Assembly: GCF_024707545.1 (NCBI RefSeq)
Contig: NZ_CP062229.1
Span: 6,181,501-6,245,500 of the forward strand
DNA from: Mesorhizobium onobrychidis
GTDB taxonomy: Bacteria; Pseudomonadota; Alphaproteobacteria; Rhizobiales; Rhizobiaceae
Length of the DNA stretch: 64,000 nt
Direction of reading: 5' to 3'
Shown one piece after another: positions 42,052 to 51,301 of the stretch (its first letter is position 1; every line of letters starts with the position of its first letter). Below the pieces are notes generated by a model, which was not told where the DNA came from, did not search any database, and saw only the letters and a list, made by a program, of their open reading frames with translations. Position numbers and translations under genes: made by a program.

Positions 42052-43545
42052 TCAATCGATCTTGATGAACACGCCCTTGGTGTTGAGATACTCGTCGAGG
42101 TGCTCGGCGCCGCCCTCGCGGCCGTAGCCGCTCATCTTGTAGCCGCCGAAGGGCACGGCCGGATCGATGGCGTGATAGGTATTCACCCAGACCGAGCCGG
42201 CGCGGATTTTTCGCGACAGCTGGTGCGCGGTGGCGACATTGCGGGTGAAGACCCCGGCAGCAAGACCGTAGGGTGTGTTGTTGGCCCGCTCGATCGCCTC
42301 ATCGAGCGTATCGAACGGCAGCGCCGAAATGACCGGCCCGAAGATTTCCTCGCGCGCGATCTTCATGTCGTCCGAAACGCCGGCAAAGACCGTCGGCGCG
42401 ACGAAATTGCCAGCGGCCAGCGCGCCTTCCACAAGGCGCGTGCCACCGGTGACGAGGATTGCGCCCTCCGCCGTGCCGGCTTCGAGATACGAGGCGACCC
42501 GCTGCAACTGCTTTGCCGAGACTAGCGGACCGATTTCGGTTGCCGGGTCGATGCCGTCGCCGATCCTGAGACCCTTGGCATAGGCCGCCAGCCGCTCGAC
42601 GAACTCGTCATGGATGGAGCGCTCGACGAACAGGCGCGAGCCGGCGATGCAGATCTGGCCGGAATTGGCGAACACTGACATCGCCGCCACCGGCACCGCT
42701 CTGTCGAGATCGGCGTCCGCACAGACGATGACCGGCGACTTGCCGCCGAGCTCCAGCGAGACGCGCTTGAGGTTGCCCGCCGACGCCCGGACGATCGACT
42801 GGCCGGTCGCCGTCGAGCCGGTGAAGACGATCTTGTCGACGCCCATATGCTCGGCAAGTGCCGCACCCGCCTCGGCGCCGGTGCCGGTCACGATATTGAC
42901 GACGCCTTGGGGAACGCCGGCCTCGTTCATGATGTCGGATATCAACAGCGGCGTCAGCGGTGCCTCTTCGGAAGGTTTCAGCACCACCGTGCAGCCGGTG
43001 GCCAGCGCCGGTCCGATCTTCCAGATCGAAGCGGCCGTCGGTGCGTTCCACGGGATGATGGCGCCGACGACGCCGACCGGCTCCTTGCGCGTGAAGGAGA
43101 TGATTTCGCCCGGCAGCGAGTTCTCGATCGTCTCGCCATGCAGGGACGTTGCCATGCCGGCGTAATAGCGCAGCATACCGATGACACGGTTGCGGTTGGC
43201 GCGGGTGCGCACGATCGGCATGCCCATGTCGGTCGTGTCCGAGCGGCTGATCTCCTCCCAGTGCTTTTCGAAGAGGTCGGCGATCTTGAGGAGCAGCACC
43301 TGCCGCTCATAGGGCTTGAACCGGCTCCATGGCCCGTCGAAGGCCCTGCGCGCCGCGGCCACCGCCAGCTCGATATCCTCGCGGTCGCCGCGCGGCACCG
43401 TGGCAATGACCGCGCCGGTGGCGGGATTGCGGGTCCCCATGGTCCGGCCCGAGCGGGCGTCGACCCAGGCGCCATCGACGAACATCTGACGGTGGCGTCC
43501 GTCGATCGGCTGGCGCAGCGCCACCGGTGTCTGAGCTACGGTCAT
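42052..43545 (-). CDS. NAD(P)-dependent aldehyde dehydrogenase
   Basis: A 497-residue ALDH-superfamily enzyme with GAIIPWNAP, the catalytic Glu in ELGGKSPVIV, the catalytic Cys in NSGQICIAGSR and a PFGGYKMSGYGREGG tail. It oxidises an aldehyde to an acid in the cytoplasm; substrate unknown. Although close to the amine island, nothing shows that it uses formaldehyde. The ATG at 43545 follows GGAGGAGG. It begins 67 bp after the RND gene on the same strand and may belong to that operon. Confidence 0.88.
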   Translation of the reverse strand: MTVAQTPVALRQPIDGRHRQMFVDGAWVDARSGRTMGTRNPATGAVIATVPRGDREDIELAVAAARRAFDGPWSRFKPYERQVLLLKIADLFEKHWEEISRSDTTDMGMPIVRTRANRNRVIGMLRYYAGMATSLHGETIENSLPGEIISFTRKEPVGVVGAIIPWNAPTAASIWKIGPALATGCTVVLKPSEEAPLTPLLISDIMNEAGVPQGVVNIVTGTGAEAGAALAEHMGVDKIVFTGSTATGQSIVRASAGNLKRVSLELGGKSPVIVCADADLDRAVPVAAMSVFANSGQICIAGSRLFVERSIHDEFVERLAAYAKGLRIGDGIDPATEIGPLVSAKQLQRVASYLEAGTAEGAILVTGGTRLVEGALAAGNFVAPTVFAGVSDDMKIAREEIFGPVISALPFDTLDEAIERANNTPYGLAAGVFTRNVATAHQLSRKIRAGSVWVNTYHAIDPAVPFGGYKMSGYGREGGAEHLDEYLNTKGVFIKID

Positions 43546-43612
43546 GACGTCCTCCTCCAGCGCTCTGCCGGTGGGCGGATTTAATCCCTGGACGTCACAT
43601 CTGCCAACAGCT

Positions 43613-46600
43613 CTATTCGGCTGCCAGAGCCAGTCGCGGTCTGTCGTCGTTTTCTGCCAGCTCCGGCTCGGCCGCCTGCTCCGCGTCCTCGGCCTTCTTG
43701 CGCTCCCTGCCGAAGAACAAGGCATAGCCTGCCGGAAGGACGAGAATGGTGAGCACCGTGGCGACCAGGATGCCGCCCATCATGGCGTAGGCGAGCGGAC
43801 CCCAGAAGACGCCACGCGAAATCGGGATCAGCGCCAGGACCGCCGTCAACGCCGTCAGCATGATCGGCCGGAAACGGCGGACCGCCGAGCCGATGATGGC
43901 CTCCGAGTGTTCCATGCCGGCCGCGATATCCTGGTCGATCTGGTCGACCAGGATGATCGAGTTGCGCATGATGATGCCGAGCAGCGCGATCACGCCGAGG
44001 ATGGCGACGAAGCCGAACGGTGCGCCACTGATCAAAAGTGCCGCCGCCGCGCCGATGATGCCGAGCGGACCGGTCGCCAGCACCAGCATCGCCTTGCCGA
44101 AGTGCTGCAGCTGGATCATCAGCAGCACGACGATGACGGCCAGCATGATTGGAGCTTTCGCAGCAATGGAGGCCTGACTTTCGGCCGAATCCTCGGCGCC
44201 GCCCTGGATCTCGATGTTGTAGCCGGGTGCCAGACCGTCGCGCAGGCCTTGCATCTCGCTGTACATCTTCATCACGACATCGTTCGACTGCACGCCATCC
44301 GGCAGCGTGGCACGCACGCTGATGGTCGGCAGGCGGTCGCGGCGCCATTCGACGCCTTGCTCCAGCACCGGGACGACCTTGGCGACCTGCGACAGTGGCA
44401 CGAAGCCACCGAAATCCGTCGGGACAGAGACCGAGTCGACCGCCGACAGCAGGTGGCGGCTCGCCTCCGGTTCCCGGGCGACGATCGAAACGGTCTCCTC
44501 GCCGTCGCGGAAATCATCGAGCGGCGCCCCCGTCATGCTTGCCTGCAGCGTCTGGCGGATGCGCTGCGAGGTGACGCCGAGCGCCCGGGCGCGATCCTGG
44601 TCGATCACCAGCTTCATCTCCGGCACTGGCTCCAGCCAGTCGTCGTGAACGGCGCCGAGCAGCGGATTTGCCTGGAACTTCGCCTTCACCTCGTCGGCGA
44701 TGCGGCGCACCTCCTGGCGATCCGGGCCCATGACGCGCATCTGCACCGGCCAGCCCGTGGGTGGCCCGAGGAACAGGCGGTCGACCTTGGCGCGGACCGA
44801 CGGGAGATCCTCGGCCAGAATGGTGCGCAGCTTGACGATCAGCCGTTCGCGGGCCGGTTCGTCATTGGCCATCACCAGAAGCTGGGCGAAGTTCGGATTG
44901 CGAAGCTGCTGGTCGAGCGGCAGGAAGAAGCGCGGCGCGCCCTCACCGATATAGGTGGCGATGAAGCGCTTGTCCTTGTCGTCCATCATCCTGGTTTCGA
45001 GCGCCTTGGCCTGCGTCTCGACTTCCTTGATGCTGGTGCCCTCCGGCAGCCAGAGGTCGACAAGGATTTCCGGACGCGATGACTGCGGGAAGAAATTCTG
45101 CGGGATGAACTGGAACGCCCACAGGCTGGTTGCGAAGGTCACCAGTGTCATGGCCAGCACGATGATGCGGTGGCGCACGGACCAGCCGACGGTGGCGCGA
45201 AGCCGGCGGTAAAAGGGCGTATCGAAAACATCGTGATGGCTGCCGGCGTGTTTTCGCTGCTTGAGGATCATATGACCAAGCCACGGCGTGAAGTAGACCG
45301 CCACGAACCAGGAGACGACCAGCGCGATGCCGACGACGTAGAACAGCGTGCGTACGTATTCACCGGCCGTCGAGGCCGCGAAGCCGACCGGAATGAAGCC
45401 GGCCGTGGTGATCAGCGTGCCGGACAACATCGGGAAGGCCGTCGAGGTATAGGCGAAGCTCGCCGCCTCGACCTTGACAAGTCCTTCCTCGAGCTTGCGC
45501 TCCATCATTTCGACGACGATCATCGCGTCGTCGACGAGCAGGCCGAGCGCGATGATCAGCGCGCCGAGCGAAATGCGCTGCAGATCGATGCCGATCTCGT
45601 ACATGATGGCGAAGGTGGCGGCCAGAACGAGCGGAATGGTGATCGCGATCACCAGGCCCGAACGCCAGCCGATCGTCAGGAACGAGACGACAAGCACGAT
45701 CAGCAGCGCCTCGCCAAGCGCTTCCATGAACTCGGTCACCGCTTCCCTGACGACTTCCGGCTGGTCGGCGATCTGATCGACCGAAACGCCGTAAGGCAAC
45801 GCCTCTTCGAAGCGGTGATAGGTCGCCTCAACGTCCTTGCCGACATCGGTGACGTTGAAGCCCTTGGCCATGACGACGCCGACCTGGACACTGTCGTGCC
45901 CGTTGAAGCGGTATTTGCGCTGATAGGGGTCTTCGAGGCCTGTGGTCACGGTGGCGATGTCGCCGAGGCGCGTCACCTGGTTGCCGGCGCGCAGGCGAAG
46001 TTCGCGGATGTCGGCCGCCTCCGTCACGTTGCCTTCGACCGAGATGCGCACCGAACGCTGGCCGGTGTCGACCGAGCCTGCCGGATCGACATTGTTCTGG
46101 CCCTTGATCGCGTTCTGCAGATCGGTGAGCGTCAGGCCGCGCTCGGCAAGTACCTTGGACGAAACGTCGATGTAGAGTTTTTCCGGCTGGTCGCCGATGA
46201 TCACGGCCTTTTCGACGCCGGGCGTCGTCAGCAGCATGTCACGCGCCTGGATGGCTAATTTCTTCAGCTCGGGATAGCTGTAGCCGTCGCCGCTGATCGA
46301 ATGCAAGGTGATGAAAGTGTCGCCGAACTCATCGTTGAAGTAGGGCCCGAGCAGCCCCTGAGGCAGCTCATTGGCGATGTCGCCGACCTTCTTGCGTACC
46401 TGGTAAAAGGCATCCGCGACTTGCGTGGGATTGGTGTCGCCTTCCACCTGCAAGGTGATGATGGCGCTGCCGGCGCGCGTGTAGGAACGGACGAAATCGA
46501 GATGCGGCGTTTCCTGCAGCTTGCGCTCGATCTTGTTGACGACCTGGTCCTCCATCTCCTGGATCGAGGCCCCCGGCCAGACAGCCTGGACGACCATGAC

Positions 46601-46759
46601 GCGGAAGGTGAAGTCCGGGTCTTCCTTCTGGCCCATGCGCATCAGGCCGAGCGCACCGGCAACGATGATCAAGCCGAACAGGAACCGCGCAATGCTCGGG
46701 TGCCCGATTGCCCAGCGCGAAAGATTGAAGGGCCGCTTTTCATTGGTGTCGGTGGTCAT
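43613..46759 (-). CDS. RND-family multidrug efflux pump (AcrB-like)
   Basis: A 1048-residue inner-membrane pump with twelve predicted helices and two large periplasmic loops. Helix-4 acidic signature LGLLVDDAMIVVEMMERKL is intact, and NSIILVDQIDQDIAAG closes the second half. It expels lipophilic compounds by proton exchange, with the adaptor encoded upstream. No outer-membrane channel gene is present, so a shared TolC is likely. It follows the adaptor gene after a 251-bp gap on the same strand. Confidence 0.9.
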   Translation of the reverse strand: MTTDTNEKRPFNLSRWAIGHPSIARFLFGLIIVAGALGLMRMGQKEDPDFTFRVMVVQAVWPGASIQEMEDQVVNKIERKLQETPHLDFVRSYTRAGSAIITLQVEGDTNPTQVADAFYQVRKKVGDIANELPQGLLGPYFNDEFGDTFITLHSISGDGYSYPELKKLAIQARDMLLTTPGVEKAVIIGDQPEKLYIDVSSKVLAERGLTLTDLQNAIKGQNNVDPAGSVDTGQRSVRISVEGNVTEAADIRELRLRAGNQVTRLGDIATVTTGLEDPYQRKYRFNGHDSVQVGVVMAKGFNVTDVGKDVEATYHRFEEALPYGVSVDQIADQPEVVREAVTEFMEALGEALLIVLVVSFLTIGWRSGLVIAITIPLVLAATFAIMYEIGIDLQRISLGALIIALGLLVDDAMIVVEMMERKLEEGLVKVEAASFAYTSTAFPMLSGTLITTAGFIPVGFAASTAGEYVRTLFYVVGIALVVSWFVAVYFTPWLGHMILKQRKHAGSHHDVFDTPFYRRLRATVGWSVRHRIIVLAMTLVTFATSLWAFQFIPQNFFPQSSRPEILVDLWLPEGTSIKEVETQAKALETRMMDDKDKRFIATYIGEGAPRFFLPLDQQLRNPNFAQLLVMANDEPARERLIVKLRTILAEDLPSVRAKVDRLFLGPPTGWPVQMRVMGPDRQEVRRIADEVKAKFQANPLLGAVHDDWLEPVPEMKLVIDQDRARALGVTSQRIRQTLQASMTGAPLDDFRDGEETVSIVAREPEASRHLLSAVDSVSVPTDFGGFVPLSQVAKVVPVLEQGVEWRRDRLPTISVRATLPDGVQSNDVVMKMYSEMQGLRDGLAPGYNIEIQGGAEDSAESQASIAAKAPIMLAVIVVLLMIQLQHFGKAMLVLATGPLGIIGAAAALLISGAPFGFVAILGVIALLGIIMRNSIILVDQIDQDIAAGMEHSEAIIGSAVRRFRPIMLTALTAVLALIPISRGVFWGPLAYAMMGGILVATVLTILVLPAGYALFFGRERKKAEDAEQAAEPELAENDDRPRLALAAE

Positions 46760-47010
46760 AGCGCCAGTCCATTTGTCTGATCGTCAGCGCACGCACACGG
46801 CATGCCCACGGAGCTTCTAATGCTGGCTTCCGGGCGGCGAGGCTTTCCGAGCGGAGAGACACTCATCGCGGTGGGACGCGAGGATCGATGTGGGGGGTTA
46901 CATCGACCTGACGTCTCGACAATCGGGCACCTGCCGCCCGGAAACCATGACCTGCTTGACCTCGCGGCTTGCGCCGATGCGAGGAAAAGCCGGTTTAATT
47001 TGCTTGGCCG
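46760..47010. other. Gap between the RND pump and adaptor genes
   Basis: No coding region is convincing. A loose inverted repeat, CTTCCGGGCGGC (46828-46839) against GCCGCCCGGAA, lies inside. It is longer than usual for an RND operon and might hold an internal promoter. Confidence 0.35.
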
Positions 47011-48171
47011 TCAGCGCACGCGCTTGGCGGCATTGCCATCGTCGTCCGCCGATGCGGACTGTTGCACCGCATCGCCGGTCAGCTTGACCTTCAGATTTTC
47101 GGCCATGAATTGCGTGCCCGCCGCAACGACGATGTCGCCGGGGTTCAATCCTTCGGCAACATGCACGCCGTCGGCGGTGAACTCGGCGACCTTGATCGGA
47201 CGCGCATGGACGGTCTCGCCGTTGCGGTCCACGGTCCAGACGACCTGCTGGCCATCCTTTTGCGCTAGGGCGCTCAACGGGATCGATACGCTCTGCGGGC
47301 TGTTGTTGGCCGCCGACGCCTCAATGTTCGCGGTCATGCCGAGAAGCACGCGCGGATCGTTGGGCAGGCTGACGCGAACGGCAAAGGTACGCGACTGCTG
47401 ATCGGCGCTGCCGGCGACTTCACGGACCTTGCCGTCGAGCGTCAACGCATCGTCGGACCAGAAGCTTGCCTTGACATTCTTGCCCGGCTTGAACTGGGCG
47501 ATATCCATTTCCGGAACGGCGATCAGCACTTCCTTTTCGCCATCGACGGCAACCGTCACAACCGGCGTGCCGGAGCCGACCACCTGACCGACATCGGCGG
47601 CGACTGATGTGACGATGCCGTTCCTGTCCGCCTTGAGGTCGGTGTAGAGGACCTGGTTTTTCGCCTGATCTAGCGCTGAGCGGGCGGAATTTCGGGTGGC
47701 GACTGCCTGATCATAGCTGAGCGTTGCCTGTTCGAGCTGCGATTTCGACGCAAAGTTCTTGGCAAACAACTGTTCGGCACGACGGCGGGCAAGGCCTGTC
47801 GTCTCGACCTGCCGCTCGGCCGCCTCGAGGCTGGCCTCGGCGCTGTTGACCGAAAGGTCGTAGTCGGCGGGATCGATGCGGGCCAGAACGTCGCCCGGCT
47901 TCACGCGCTGGCCGATATCGACCAGGCGCTCGGTGATCTTGCCGTTGATGCGGAACCCGAGATTCATCTCGGTGCGGGCGCGCACCGATCCGGAGTAGGA
48001 AAGCTCACGCGTATCGTTCGCCTTGGCGATCTCGACGACCTTGACTGGCCGGATAATGTCCTTGACCTCCACTTTTTCTTGCGAGCAGCCGGCGAGCCCG
48101 AGCGCCGCGAGGACGACCAGAGCCGGACCAACGGCCGGTAGCCTGTTCATGATGGATTTGGACAAAGACAC
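47011..48171 (-). CDS. RND efflux periplasmic adaptor (membrane fusion protein)
   Basis: A 386-residue MFP/HlyD-type protein with a lipoprotein signal peptide (LAALGLAGCSQ, so Cys is lipidated), a barrel-sandwich/lipoyl motif (VDIGQRVKPGDVLARIDPAD), a coiled-coil hairpin (residues about 85-165) and a beta-barrel end. It links the inner-membrane pump at 46759 to an outer-membrane channel. GTG 48171 has GGGAG upstream; ATG 48150 is an alternative. It follows its TetR regulator in the same direction. Confidence 0.88.
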   Translation of the reverse strand: MSLSKSIMNRLPAVGPALVVLAALGLAGCSQEKVEVKDIIRPVKVVEIAKANDTRELSYSGSVRARTEMNLGFRINGKITERLVDIGQRVKPGDVLARIDPADYDLSVNSAEASLEAAERQVETTGLARRRAEQLFAKNFASKSQLEQATLSYDQAVATRNSARSALDQAKNQVLYTDLKADRNGIVTSVAADVGQVVGSGTPVVTVAVDGEKEVLIAVPEMDIAQFKPGKNVKASFWSDDALTLDGKVREVAGSADQQSRTFAVRVSLPNDPRVLLGMTANIEASAANNSPQSVSIPLSALAQKDGQQVVWTVDRNGETVHARPIKVAEFTADGVHVAEGLNPGDIVVAAGTQFMAENLKVKLTGDAVQQSASADDDGNAAKRVR

Positions 48172-48224
48172 TTGCGTACTCCCGAACTGGAGATGAATTA
48201 TCGGCAACCGGCCGACGCCGCCGG

Positions 48225-48833
48225 TCATTTCTTCAAGGCCCTGATCGCAAACTCGATAAGCTCGTCCGGCATCGCCCGATTCTTTTTGGCAAGGCACTGG
48301 GCGACCATCTGCGGATGACAGAGGGTGATGATGGCGGCGCTGAAACAGCGCGAAGCGACTTCCGGGTCCTGATCGGCAAACTCGCCGGTTGCGATACCGT
48401 CGCTGATCACCTCCGCCACCAAGCCGCGGATCCTGTCGATATGCTTCTCGATGACATGCCAATCGCGTTCGATGGCAACGACGACCATTTCGTGCACCTT
48501 CTCCTGGTCGAGCATGGTGTCGCGGGTCCACTGATAATGCGTTTGAACGTAGCGGCGAAGCTTTTCGCTGGCCGTTCCGGGACCATGGCAGGCGTCGTAG
48601 GTCAGTTGGTAGCAGGTAGCGAGCATGCGGCCGCAAACGGCCTGATGGATTTCGACCTTGGAGGCGAAGAAACGATAGATGTTGGCCGTCGACATGCCGA
48701 GTTCACGCGCTATGTCGGCGACATTGGTCTTGCCGTAGCCGTAATGGCGGAACAGTCGCTCGGCGCAATCGAGGATGCGCGCGACATTCTCCTGCCGGAC
48801 CAGGTCGGCCGTCGTATCGAGGGTATCAGACAT
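48225..48833 (-). CDS. TetR-family repressor of the RND efflux operon
   Basis: A 202-residue regulator: helix-turn-helix at residues about 20-65 (ILDCAERLFRHYGYGKTNVA, then MSTANIYRFFASK), followed by a TetR_C ligand domain. Being the first gene before the adaptor and pump, it probably represses them until a substrate binds. The region upstream contains two inverted repeats that could be its operators. Confidence 0.85.
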   Translation of the reverse strand: MSDTLDTTADLVRQENVARILDCAERLFRHYGYGKTNVADIARELGMSTANIYRFFASKVEIHQAVCGRMLATCYQLTYDACHGPGTASEKLRRYVQTHYQWTRDTMLDQEKVHEMVVVAIERDWHVIEKHIDRIRGLVAEVISDGIATGEFADQDPEVASRCFSAAIITLCHPQMVAQCLAKKNRAMPDELIEFAIRALKK

Positions 48834-48849
48834 CTTTTTTCATGAGCTC

Positions 48850-48953
48850 ATTACGAATGACGAATTTTGAATTTCGTCACTCGTAATTCGAAATCACCCG
48901 CCTGTCAACAGGTGACATTATCCGTCTTAGGCGACTGGTGACATCTGTTGACA
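48850..48953. promoter_or_regulatory. Regulatory region upstream of the TetR/RND genes
   Basis: Two inverted repeats: ATTACGAATGACGAA (48850-48864)/TTCGTCACTCGTAAT (48873-48887, one mismatch) and TGTCAACAG (48903-48911)/CTGTTGACA (48945-48953). A minus-strand TTGACA (48908-48903) lies 17 bp from TACGAG, a fair promoter for the TetR gene. Two GGTGACAT direct repeats are also present. No gene is in this 299-bp gap. Confidence 0.5.
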
Positions 48954-49132
48954 CCACTTGGGCGTGATCAGCGTTAATGAACCTGCTACTGGCAGTGCAC
49001 ATGTACCCGCCAGGCCATCAATGCTCATCTACGGCGTTTTGCGGCTCAGATGATCGGCCCGCTATTTGTTCAAAACGGGCTCCAGTGTGCGCAGCAATGC
49101 ATTATCATCTAATGCGGAAAGGAGTTTATGGG

Positions 49133-49486
49133 ATGACCGTACTGCGCATCGTCACGAATATTGCAACAGACAGCATTCCGGATGTTCGGAAGTTCTATTC
49201 CGACCTGTTCGGGCTCGATGCCGTGATGGATCACGGGTGGCTCGTCACGCTGGCGTCCAGCGAAACAACCATCCCCCAGATCAGCATCGCCAGCGAGGGC
49301 GGCTCAGGCACGCCGGTGCCCGATCTGTCGATCGAGGTCGACAATGTCGACGAGGTGTATCTTCGCGCAAACGAGATCGGCTGCAGAGTGGTCTATGACT
49401 TGACCAACGAACCGTGGGGCGTAAGACGTTTCTTCATTGCCGACCCGACCGGCAAACTGCTCAACGTGCTCTCGCATCTTCGTTAA
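49133..49486 (+). CDS. Glyoxalase/bleomycin-resistance-type VOC protein
   Basis: A 117-residue VOC-fold protein (one full set of paired beta-alpha-beta motifs): MTVLRIVTNIATD, FYSDLFGLDAVMDHGW, and DPTGKLLNVLSH at the end. Members include glyoxalases, dioxygenases and binding proteins; the specific role is unclear. ATG 49133 is supported by AAAGGAG eight bases before. Its TAA stop is at the boundary of a family-A repeat. Confidence 0.8.
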   Translation: MTVLRIVTNIATDSIPDVRKFYSDLFGLDAVMDHGWLVTLASSETTIPQISIASEGGSGTPVPDLSIEVDNVDEVYLRANEIGCRVVYDLTNEPWGVRRFFIADPTGKLLNVLSHLR

Positions 49487-49587
49487 AGCGCGTCGCCTGA
49501 AGGGATTCATGCGAGCGCTTTAAATCTCTAGCTTTATGCACGTCGTTGTCCCAAAACCGCAGCGCACTTTTGGGCCGCATGCATTAG
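49484..49587 (+). repeat. RIME-like intergenic repeat, family A, copy 2
   Basis: Starts TAAAGCGCGTCGCC and ends GGCCGCATGCATTAG, matching 18399-18501 (reverse) and 57533-57640. The start supplies the stop codon of the VOC gene. Confidence 0.75.
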
Positions 49588-49678
49588 AAATTGCCTGCAA
49601 ATGCGGGGACATTGGCGACCTTCCAAACATTCAGCCCCAACGACTGAAACGGGCCCAATTGCGGTCATCGGAGGACAC

Positions 49679-50575
49679 TTGAGCAGAACAATTCCATTTC
49701 ATTTCGTCGATGTCTTCGCGGTAGAGCCGCTGACGGGCAATTCACTTGCGGTGGTCGACAGCGGTGGCGAGTTGGCGCTTGAGCTCATGCAGAACATTGC
49801 ACGTGAGTTCAACCAGTCCGAGACAACCTTTGTGCTACCGGCGACCCGGGCGGACGCCGACTGGAAGTTGCGCTCTTTCACGCCGAAAGGTGTAGAGGTT
49901 TTCGGTGCAGGCGGCCACAACACGCTAGGGGCTTGGTGGTGGCTCGCTGCAGCGGGGCGGCTCGATCTGGGCGATGGCCCAACATGGTTTCACCAACAGA
50001 TCGGCGACTTGGTATATCCATTGGCTATCTGGCAAAGCCAAGGGAAACTCGAAAAGATCATTATGCAGCAAGAAGCCCCAGTGGCTGGCCGGCAGCTCTC
50101 AAACCTTGGCGCTCTTGCCAAGGCACTCGGCCTTGACACTGAAGAAATAGCGGCGGATGTCGTGCCTTGCCAGGTGGTCTCGACTGGTGCTGCCCATCTC
50201 CTGGTGCCGATCCGCGATCGCGAAGCCGTCGACCGGATTTCGCCTGATGCCAAGCAACTTTTCGACCTGCTCAACGAGGTCGGCGGGGAAGGCTGCTACG
50301 TCTTCTCACTCGATCCACGCCAGCCCGAAACCACAGCGTATGCACGGTTTTTCAACCCGACTGTTGGCATTTCAGAGGATCCGGCAACCGGTACGGCGGC
50401 TGGTCCGCTCGCCGCACACCTCGTTGCACACGGTCTTGCACAGCCCGGCGTAGTCAAGGTCGAGCAAGGCACGGCGCTCGGACGTACCAGCATCATTGAG
50501 GTAGATGTAGATGCCGGCTCAGTGAGCGTATCGGGACGCTGCATTGTGGTGGCGAGCGGGGCGTTTTCGATCTAG
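49679..50575 (+). CDS. PhzF-family isomerase/epimerase-like protein
   Basis: A 298-residue PhzF-fold protein: FVDVFAVEPLTGNSLAVVDS at the start, the conserved catalytic Glu in NQSETTFVL, GAGGHNTLGA, and SEDPATGTAAGPLAAHL near the end. Enzymes of this family isomerise small acids. TTG 49679 is chosen because GGAGG precedes it by six bases and it gives the usual family length; upstream ATG or GTG codons lack such a site. Substrate unknown. Confidence 0.83.
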   Translation: MSRTIPFHFVDVFAVEPLTGNSLAVVDSGGELALELMQNIAREFNQSETTFVLPATRADADWKLRSFTPKGVEVFGAGGHNTLGAWWWLAAAGRLDLGDGPTWFHQQIGDLVYPLAIWQSQGKLEKIIMQQEAPVAGRQLSNLGALAKALGLDTEEIAADVVPCQVVSTGAAHLLVPIRDREAVDRISPDAKQLFDLLNEVGGEGCYVFSLDPRQPETTAYARFFNPTVGISEDPATGTAAGPLAAHLVAHGLAQPGVVKVEQGTALGRTSIIEVDVDAGSVSVSGRCIVVASGAFSI

Positions 50576-50686
50576 TCGAAGGTTGCAAATCCGGTAGCCG
50601 CGCAGGCAGCGAACCTATGCCCCCACAAGATCGCATTGGCGCGCTATGCGGATGACGTCTGCCACTCGCCTTCGACTCGGATTGGC

Positions 50687-51142
50687 TTAGGTAGCCGATT
50701 TGTTTAATCTGTTCAGGCTTTCGCCCAGTATGACAAGCGCGATGCCGAGCAGCGCGATGTCCTTGATCAGGAACTGACCGGCGGGACCGAGCGCGGGAAA
50801 GCCCAGCGTCGGCTCCCAGATCGGCAGGGCAACCATGATCGAACAGGTGACCAGGAAAATCAGGACCGCCAATGCCCCGCCGGCCACACCGGCGCCAGCC
50901 GACCAGGGGCAGGCAATCAGGAGAAGTGCGGTCGCGATCTCGACGACACCAAGCACATAAGAGGCGCCGGCTTCACCAAAAACCGGATACATCCAGGCGA
51001 GCCAAGGCGTGCCGCTGATCAACGGCCTCAACGCCTCGATCTCCACCGCCGTGAACTTCATCCCGCCGATCATGAGAAGCGGCAGTATGACCCCGGTCAG
51101 GGCGACGATCCGTCCGGCTTTGCCGACAGCGGTGTTCTCCAT
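50687..51142 (-). CDS. Four-helix membrane protein (YkgB/DUF417-like)
   Basis: A 151-residue protein with four hydrophobic helices (GVILPLLMIGGMKF, VLGVVEIATALLLIACPW, AVLIFLVTCSIMVALPIW, IALLGIALVILGES) and LGPAGQFLIKDI, typical of the DUF417/YkgB family. No biochemical role is established; members occur with stress and redox genes. ATG 51142 follows AGGAG; the earlier ATG 51157 is less likely. Confidence 0.75.
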   Translation of the reverse strand: MENTAVGKAGRIVALTGVILPLLMIGGMKFTAVEIEALRPLISGTPWLAWMYPVFGEAGASYVLGVVEIATALLLIACPWSAGAGVAGGALAVLIFLVTCSIMVALPIWEPTLGFPALGPAGQFLIKDIALLGIALVILGESLNRLNKSAT

Positions 51143-51301
51143 TGGAATGCTCCTCATGCTGGATCTTCTGCCGAGTTGGTTCTGTATCGAGGACGATCGG
51201 GAGGCACTCGATCCGACACTGAGTGATCTTTTTTGCTCCGTTCAAGCTGGGTTTAGCTGGGCCAATGGTGATCTGGCACGGATTAATGGGTTCTGACCTA
51301 A

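Noticed and set aside
42052..43545. Aldehyde dehydrogenase as the formaldehyde-oxidising step of the methylamine island
   Set aside because: Only general ALDH motifs are visible and it groups with the RND pump; no evidence for formaldehyde.
46802..47401. Plus-strand frame overlapping the RND adaptor
   Set aside because: Mostly antisense to the well-conserved adaptor; no domain seen.
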